Assembly (NCBI GenBank): GCA_036561085.1
Contig: DATBPY010000012.1
Coordinates: 1-11,582 of the forward strand
Source: CAILHX01 sp036561085
GTDB lineage: Bacteria > Pseudomonadota > Gammaproteobacteria > Burkholderiales > Methylophilaceae
DNA length: 11,582 bases
Direction of reading: 5' to 3'
Under the pieces are notes generated by a model. That model made no database searches, was not told where the DNA came from, and saw only the letters and a program-made list of their open reading frames with translations. Of this stretch, positions 7,002-11,582 are shown piece by piece (within the stretch, counting starts at the first letter, position 1; each line of letters opens with the position of its first letter). The translations under genes and the position numbers were made by a program.

Positions 7002-8769
7002 CGGCAGCGACCGGGAATTGATTGTTAGGCAGATATTGCTTGAACGATTTCAGCTCAGTGCTATCCAGGTTAGGGCTGGTAATAATCGTGGGACGCAAGA
7101 AGATCACAAGCTCCGTTTTTGTTCTAATGTCATTATTGGATTTAAAAGCTTTCCCTACCAATGGCAGATTTGCAAAGCCAGGTACGCTGTTGTCAGTATT
7201 GTCCAACTCGTCTTGCATCAAGCCGCCCAAAATAACTGTTTGCCCGGTGTTGACCTGAAGCAGGGTTTCCATTTCTCGCACTTGTATTTGCGGCACTTGA
7301 TTGGCTACTCCGACAAGAGCCGGGTTGGGATCGTTGACGAACTTGATAATGCGGGAAATCGTTGGGCGCACATTCAGCGATACGTTTCCGTTGGAATTAA
7401 TCTGGGGAGTAACACTCATGACCACCCCTACAGGAACTACTTGAGGTGTGGTGGTATAGGTCGCAGGGCTGCTCACGGAGCCTGAACTGGAAATAGTCGC
7501 GGGCGTCACGTCAACCTTGAAATATACAATGTTATCTACGACTTTGAGCAAAGCCGCTTGGTTATTAAGAGCCATGATTTTCGGACTGGAAAGTACTCGG
7601 GTATCGCCGAAAGCATTCAATAAGCGTATGGAGGCGGCTAGATTTCCGATACTAGTCGATTTGCTGAATCCCAGTACGAATTGATTGGTGGTGTCTGCTG
7701 CCGGTCCTGCCAAACCTATGGCTGTACCTCCTAAAGCTTGACTGAAGGTAAATCCGTTATGGCTTCCGTCGCTGGCCAATCTGCTCCAGTCTATCCCCTG
7801 TTGGAACTGATTATTTAGAGTAACCTCAACAATAGTGGCCTCAATCAGTACCTGGCGCTGTACCGAAGCCATGACACCATCAATATATTGTTGGATAAAA
7901 GCATGTTGTCTTTCCGTTGCCATTACCGTGATGGCGCCGGCCACGGGATTGACGATGACCTCATCTTTGCCTATGGTCACCGGAATTGCGGCGGCAGCAG
8001 GTGTTTTAAAAGCTTCTTGATACAGCTTTTCGGCCCCGGGGCCGGCTTTACTCACAGCGTCAATCTGTTTCAGGCGGTCTTCTTGCTGTTGCTTTGCTGC
8101 ATCCACTTCAGCGGCTTTCTCTACATTTGAAGCAGCTTGTGATTTTGTACTGCTCAGGATGTTACGGATATTGTTCGTCAGCAATTCCCAAAAATGAGCT
8201 TCAGCTTTACTTTTAATGCTAACCGTAGATTCACTGCCGCTTGATGAAGACGATGATCCGCCTGATGATACTTCGGATCCGGCCCCAAGCGACGTCGTTG
8301 TATCTCTTTCGAGGTTAACGTAGTCGATTTTGTAAGTTCTTAATACCGGGAAATCGGGAGCAATCGAAATTACATTGCCTTCGACTTTATAACGTAAATC
8401 TAGTTGCTTGCTGAGACGGTCAAGAATGGCAGGTAAGGTCTGATCCACAGCGTTCAGAGTGACTTTGCCCTGAATAGTAGGATCGATATCCACGTTCAAC
8501 TTGCTTTCACGTGCAAGAGCAAACAACACTTCCTGTACCGGTACTGAGCTGACAACCACACTATAAGTCTGTTCTTTGACTTTTGGTTTGGGTGGTGGAA
8601 CGTAGGTGATCTTTTTGACAGGCTTGGGAATATCCGCACTAGGAGCGGCGACCTGTGCTTCTGGTTCTGAGCCAAGATGGCCTTGTGACGGTGGAATAGG
8701 CGTTTGATGCGCACAGCCGGTAAGCGCGACTATACTCAAAAAGAGCCAGAAATTTTTCATGGTCATCAT
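6985..8769 (-). CDS. mshL: MshL-type secretin, outer-membrane lipoprotein
   Basis: MshL forms the ring-shaped outer-membrane pore through which the pilus or pseudopilus passes. The 594-residue protein starts with a lipoprotein signal peptide whose lipobox 'LTGC' places the lipidated Cys at residue 19, followed by a Pro-rich tether. An N0/STN-like domain lies at about 68-137 ('VPVQEVLFALARESKLNVDIDP'). A Ser-rich linker (159-182) and a charged, probably coiled region (about 186-255) precede the secretin part. The secretin core shows 'VLIEATIVEVTLNNQFQQGIDW' (start at 307), 'RVLSSPKIMALNN' (391-403) and the final signature 'VPGFANLPLVGKAF' (529-542), with 'TELVIFLRPTII' near the end. The first of three clustered ATGs (8769, 8766, 8760) is chosen because GGAA lies 7 bases upstream. 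The end overlaps the next gene by 17 bases. It matches the MshL subgroup rather than PilQ or GspD in size and in its position beside ExeA-like and TPR genes. Confidence 0.93.
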   Translation of the reverse strand: MMTMKNFWLFLSIVALTGCAHQTPIPPSQGHLGSEPEAQVAAPSADIPKPVKKITYVPPPKPKVKEQTYSVVVSSVPVQEVLFALARESKLNVDIDPTIQGKVTLNAVDQTLPAILDRLSKQLDLRYKVEGNVISIAPDFPVLRTYKIDYVNLERDTTTSLGAGSEVSSGGSSSSSSGSESTVSIKSKAEAHFWELLTNNIRNILSSTKSQAASNVEKAAEVDAAKQQQEDRLKQIDAVSKAGPGAEKLYQEAFKTPAAAAIPVTIGKDEVIVNPVAGAITVMATERQHAFIQQYIDGVMASVQRQVLIEATIVEVTLNNQFQQGIDWSRLASDGSHNGFTFSQALGGTAIGLAGPAADTTNQFVLGFSKSTSIGNLAASIRLLNAFGDTRVLSSPKIMALNNQAALLKVVDNIVYFKVDVTPATISSSGSVSSPATYTTTPQVVPVGVVMSVTPQINSNGNVSLNVRPTISRIIKFVNDPNPALVGVANQVPQIQVREMETLLQVNTGQTVILGGLMQDELDNTDNSVPGFANLPLVGKAFKSNNDIRTKTELVIFLRPTIITSPNLDSTELKSFKQYLPNNQFPVAADEPAN

Positions 8770-8886
8770 TGGCCGTTTCCGCAGGGAAGCATTTTCAATT
8801 GCCTGCCTATTTATTATAGTAATTAAAACAGTTTTTCGAACATTATTGCATTTATCGCATAGTTTAGATTTAAATGCAAGCGTAAC
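8770..8886 (-). promoter_or_regulatory. 117-base AT-rich gap upstream of mshL with candidate sigma-70 promoter
   Basis: This is the largest non-coding gap in the window. Read on the minus strand it carries a perfect TATAAT (8818-8813). A weak -35, TTCGAA (8840-8835, 3 of 6 matches to TTGACA), lies 16 bases upstream, and the flanks are AT-rich. Transcription would start near 8806, leaving a leader of about 37 bases before the mshL ATG at 8769. GGAA, 7 bases before that ATG, is a plausible ribosome binding site. This would let the secretin and downstream genes be expressed apart from the regulator and mshM. I found no -24/-12 sigma-54 element here. It is a motif match only. Confidence 0.45.
8846..8879. 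repeat. 9-bp perfect inverted repeat, possible operator or mRNA hairpin
   Basis: Perfect arms TTGCATTTA (8846-8854) and TAAATGCAA (8871-8879) flank a 16-base spacer. The repeat begins 8 bases after the mshM stop and lies just upstream of the candidate -35 of the mshL promoter. Its centre would be near -57 relative to the inferred start of transcription, a place where activators often bind. The arms are AT-rich and no T-run follows on the minus strand, so it is a poor intrinsic terminator. It could be an operator, a weak RNA stem between cistrons, or chance in AT-rich DNA. Confidence 0.4.
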
Positions 8887-10374
8887 TTATTGAAGTTGTT
8901 TTATTTCTTCCGTTATTCCCCCAACTGTTCTTAGTTGAGGATGATAAGTGCGCAATGGTTTAGGCAAATCAGCCAGCGCTTGCGATGCCGTGGCACGGTC
9001 GGCATAGCTACCGTAAAGAACGCTAATATAGGGTTTACCCCCTACATCAGTACGAAAAACGTACAGATTATCGATTTCTACCAGACTTGTCAGGCTTTGT
9101 AGCTGACGACGCATTTGTTCCGTATTTTCTCCCACCATGATCTGTATGCTGACGGTGGAAGGGGTTTGCTGCGATAGCCATAATTTAGTCGCTTCAATTC
9201 GTGCATCTACAATAGTCGCCGGTGGTTTGGACGCAACGGCCGACTCAGCAGCCTGAACCGGGGCTGCCGCCACGGATACTGTTGGTGCTGGAGAGACCGA
9301 AGTTTCGCCTGGTTTTGCTGCAGAAGTGACATCGTTATTTACCGGTGTTACCGTATTGTTGACCGGGGGTGCCGGGCTTGTAACCGGCGCATTGCTGACC
9401 GGGGATACAGATTTTGCCGGTGCAACGACCGCTTTTATCTTTGTCGCACTCATACGAGGTTTTTTGAATAATTGCGGCGATCCAAAGCCAATAGCCAAAC
9501 CGATCAATAAAGTGACGAAAGCAAACCAATAGGCTTTTTGAGAAGATTTTGCGGGCGTGTCTTCGGCGCCGAATTCGCTATCATTGATGGCGATTCTTAA
9601 ATGTTTAGGCGTGATCGCATAAGCATTTTCAGCAAATGCAGCCAACATCGCCTTGTCCGCCAGAATGTTGATTCGCCGCACCAATCCCTCAGATGCTTTC
9701 GCCATGCGCTTGACCGTGGCTTTGGTAAACAGGGGCGGTCCATAATAACCGGCCGTGCGTAGCCGTGACATGAGATAGTCAGCGATATCTTTTTCGCCTA
9801 ACGGCCCAAGATTGAAGCTATGAGTGATACGTTCCTTGAGCTGGCGGATATGCTGTTCGTTTAGATTGGCGTCCAGTTCGGGCTGACCGAACAACACGAT
9901 CTGCAATAATTTATCGTTGCTGGTTTCCAGGTTCGACAATAAACGGATCTCTTCCAGCGTGGCCAGGGGCATTCCTTGCGCCTCCTCCACGAAAATAACG
10001 ACCTGGCGGCCTTGTGCATGCCGTTCGATGAGATAATTTTGTAAGGCTTGCATCACTTTCAAGCGATCTGTTTTTGCGGGAAGTTCCAATTGCAGCTCAA
10101 AAGCAATGGCATGCAGGATATCCTCCGGAGCGACGCTGGGGTTGGCCAGATAGACGCGCTCTACATTTTCCGGCAGCATTCCTTCCAGCATGCGGCATAA
10201 CATGGTTTTTCCGCTACCGACCTCTCCCACCACTTTAACGATGCCTTCACCGCTGGTGATGGCATATACCAAAGCATCCAGAACTGCGCCGCGATTGCCA
10301 CCCGAGAAGAAAAATTCGGTATTGGGGGTGATTTTGAATGGCGGTTGCTTCAGACCGAAATGTTCGTAATACAC
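8887..10374 (-). CDS. mshM: MshM/ExeA-like AAA ATPase with C-terminal SPOR-like domain
   Basis: This is probably an inner-membrane ATPase that helps the secretin or pilus machine through the peptidoglycan, as ExeA does in type II secretion. The N-terminus 'MYYEHFGLKQPPFKITPN' is the classic ExeA/MshM opening. Walker A is GEVGSGKT (50-57). The Walker B region reads 'VVIFVEEAQ' (125-133), with Glu where many relatives have Asp. A transmembrane segment lies at about 281-299, then a Pro/Ala/Val-rich linker (about 310-390) with a 7-residue tandem repeat 'PVNNTVT/PVNNDVT'. The C-terminus (about 405-485, 'PYISVLYGSYADRATASQAL') looks like a SPOR peptidoglycan-binding domain. The start is GTG, supported by a GAGG 10 bases upstream and by the family N-terminus. 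It lies 2 bases after the regulator stop and is probably cotranscribed with it. The family call is firm; the exact role is inferred. Confidence 0.9.
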   Translation of the reverse strand: MYYEHFGLKQPPFKITPNTEFFFSGGNRGAVLDALVYAITSGEGIVKVVGEVGSGKTMLCRMLEGMLPENVERVYLANPSVAPEDILHAIAFELQLELPAKTDRLKVMQALQNYLIERHAQGRQVVIFVEEAQGMPLATLEEIRLLSNLETSNDKLLQIVLFGQPELDANLNEQHIRQLKERITHSFNLGPLGEKDIADYLMSRLRTAGYYGPPLFTKATVKRMAKASEGLVRRINILADKAMLAAFAENAYAITPKHLRIAINDSEFGAEDTPAKSSQKAYWFAFVTLLIGLAIGFGSPQLFKKPRMSATKIKAVVAPAKSVSPVSNAPVTSPAPPVNNTVTPVNNDVTSAAKPGETSVSPAPTVSVAAAPVQAAESAVASKPPATIVDARIEATKLWLSQQTPSTVSIQIMVGENTEQMRRQLQSLTSLVEIDNLYVFRTDVGGKPYISVLYGSYADRATASQALADLPKPLRTYHPQLRTVGGITEEIKQLQ

Positions 10375-10376
10375 AG

Positions 10377-11582
10377 TTATTCTGCCTCGTTATCGGTTAA
10401 TAGTTGCATCCGACCATGTAACGTAGTTCGATTGACATTCAGTATACGTGCAGCCCGGCTGACGTTTCCCTGCGCAATATTGAGTGCCGCGTCGGTATAA
10501 GCTTTTTCCCATTGCTTCAGGATAGTATTAAGGCTGACGCTAGCCTGCGACTGTAAATGATGTTGCGCAAAGTCTATCATGGCCCGCGGATCTTCAAGCA
10601 TGGTACTGTCATGCAACAGCTCGTCGGCGACCGGATCCAGTTCGTTGATCAATTGCTGCCGGGTGACGACTTTGCCCCCATATTTTGCAGTGAGTCGAAT
10701 CACTACATTTCTTAACTCACGTACATTACCGGGGAAAGGATATGCTTTCCAGCTCTGATGCGCTTCTTTATCCAATGTGAATGGTGTGCAGTGCATTTCC
10801 GTAGAATAGAATTTCTGGAAATGCGCCAATAGCAGGAATCTATCATCATCCAGCTCGCGCAATGCCGGAACCTTGAGTGTAAAAACACTCAGTCTATGAT
10901 AAAGATCGGCGCGAAATCGCCCCATACGTACTTCTTCTCGTAGATCGCGATTAGTAGCGGCTACGATGCGGGCATGGCTATGACGTATCTGGGTCTCGCC
11001 TACACGCTGATATTCTCCATTCTCCAATACCCGCAATAACTTGGCCTGCATTTCGGTCGTTAGCTCGCCTATTTCATCAAGAAACAGCGTACCTTCACCG
11101 GCGTCCTCAAAATATCCGGCAGTGTTTCCTACCGCTCCGGTGAAAGCCCCTTTGGCGTGACCGAACAAAATGGATTCAGCCAATGCCGGTGAAATGGCGG
11201 CACAATTGAGGGATAGATAGGATCGGCTACCACGAGCACTTTGTTCATGCAGACAGCTGGCAACCAACTCCTTACCTGTACCGGACTCTCCTTCTATCAA
11301 CACCGGAAATCCTGAATTAGCGAATTGGCTGATTTGCGTACGTAACCCTTGCATGGCAAGACTTTCACCGACCAGCTTATGAGAGATCGCCCCAGCAATA
11401 GATTCCGCATCTTGCAGGCGTAAAGCATTGATTAAAATTGTGCGTAACTGATTGACATCACAGGGTTTTGCAACGAATTCCAACGCACCCAGGGCAAGGG
11501 CATGGCGTACATTGGCATCATTGTTCTGCCCGGAAAGCACGAATATCTTGATAGAGGGGGCATAGGCAAGCAGCTCGCCTAT
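10377..11582 (-). CDS. Sigma-54-dependent response regulator (NtrC family), 5' end outside window
   Basis: This transcription activator should work with sigma-54 RNA polymerase and be switched by phosphorylation of its receiver domain. The open frame runs off the right edge: 401 residues are visible and the first half of the receiver, including the phospho-acceptor Asp, is missing. Numbering from the edge, residues 1-60 hold the end of a receiver domain with the 'KIFVLSG' strand and the conserved Lys39 in 'FVAKP'. The AAA+ domain follows, with Walker A GESGTGKE (98-105), the sigma-54 contact loop GAFTGA (145-150), Walker B 'TLFLDEIGE' (165-173) and arginine fingers in 'FRADLYHR' (223-230). 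A Fis-type helix-turn-helix closes the protein (about 365-395). The receiver end looks to me like PrsR, the PEP-CTERM/exopolysaccharide regulator; that is recall, not a search. A GTG at 11540 is not the true start, because the receiver fold continues upstream of it. The stop is 2 bases before the mshM-like gene. Confidence 0.93.
   Translation of the reverse strand: MGELLAYAPSIKIFVLSGQNNDANVRHALALGALEFVAKPCDVNQLRTILINALRLQDAESIAGAISHKLVGESLAMQGLRTQISQFANSGFPVLIEGESGTGKELVASCLHEQSARGSRSYLSLNCAAISPALAESILFGHAKGAFTGAVGNTAGYFEDAGEGTLFLDEIGELTTEMQAKLLRVLENGEYQRVGETQIRHSHARIVAATNRDLREEVRMGRFRADLYHRLSVFTLKVPALRELDDDRFLLLAHFQKFYSTEMHCTPFTLDKEAHQSWKAYPFPGNVRELRNVVIRLTAKYGGKVVTRQQLINELDPVADELLHDSTMLEDPRAMIDFAQHHLQSQASVSLNTILKQWEKAYTDAALNIAQGNVSRAARILNVNRTTLHGRMQLLTDNEAE

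Noticed and set aside
7018..7485. Plus-strand open frame of 155 codons opposite the secretin gene
   Set aside because: It lies wholly antisense to the conserved secretin core, has no convincing ribosome binding site, and shows no recognisable domain.
8846..8879. Inverted repeat as an intrinsic terminator after mshM
   Set aside because: The arms are AT-rich, the spacer is 16 bases and no T-run follows directly on the minus strand, so termination is unlikely.
8770..8886. Sigma-54 promoter ahead of mshL driven by the linked regulator
   Set aside because: I looked for a TGGCAC-N5-TTGC type element in the gap and at other minus-strand sites and found no acceptable match.
9331..9365. Tandem repeat coding for PVNNDVT/PVNNTVT as a mobile or regulatory repeat
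   Set aside because: It is a two-copy imperfect 21-base repeat in frame inside a Pro/Val-rich protein linker, best explained as low-complexity coding sequence.

Overview
The window holds one continuous minus-strand cluster for a type IV pilus / type II secretion-like assembly machine of the MSHA (mannose-sensitive haemagglutinin pilus) kind. Genes read from the right end to the left, with gaps of 2 to 117 bases or short overlaps, and I see no intrinsic terminator. The proteobacterial features (NtrC-type activator, lipoprotein secretin, SPOR domain, PilM/N/O-like proteins) and moderate GC suggest a beta- or gammaproteobacterium. The gene order and the PilM-PilN fusion remind me most of environmental betaproteobacteria, but that is recall, not a computed placement.

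Layout, in transcription order: (1) 11582-10377, sigma-54-dependent response regulator, cut by the window edge inside its receiver domain; (2) 10374-8887, MshM/ExeA-like AAA ATPase with a membrane segment and a C-terminal SPOR-like domain; (3) a 117-base AT-rich gap with a 9-bp inverted repeat and a perfect TATAAT box; (4) 8769-6985, MshL secretin lipoprotein; (5) 7001-5430, MshN-like single-pass TPR protein; (6) a 109-base gap with a second possible promoter; (7) 5320-3614, MshE extension ATPase with an N-terminal MshEN (cyclic-di-GMP type) domain; (8) 3598-2393, MshG inner-membrane platform; (9) 2370-757, PilM-PilN fusion in the MshI position; (10) 760-152, PilO/MshJ-like protein; (11) 155 to beyond base 1, start of a small exported protein with a 'GRLFFTP' motif.

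How they fit together: MshE hydrolyses ATP under MshG to push pilin subunits out of the inner membrane. The PilM-PilN fusion and the PilO-like protein form the inner-membrane alignment complex. MshL is the outer-membrane pore. MshM, through SPOR and AAA domains, and MshN probably help insert or position the machine in the cell wall. The response regulator sits 2 bases ahead of mshM, which suggests that regulator and machine are expressed together. No pilin, prepilin peptidase or retraction ATPase gene lies in the window, so the exported filament or substrate cannot be named from here.

No CRISPR array, mobile element, tRNA or rRNA was seen. The parts are known families. The less ordinary points are the regulator-machine linkage, the ExeA-TM-SPOR architecture, the fused PilM-PilN, an altered second c-di-GMP motif in MshE, and two candidate internal promoters.
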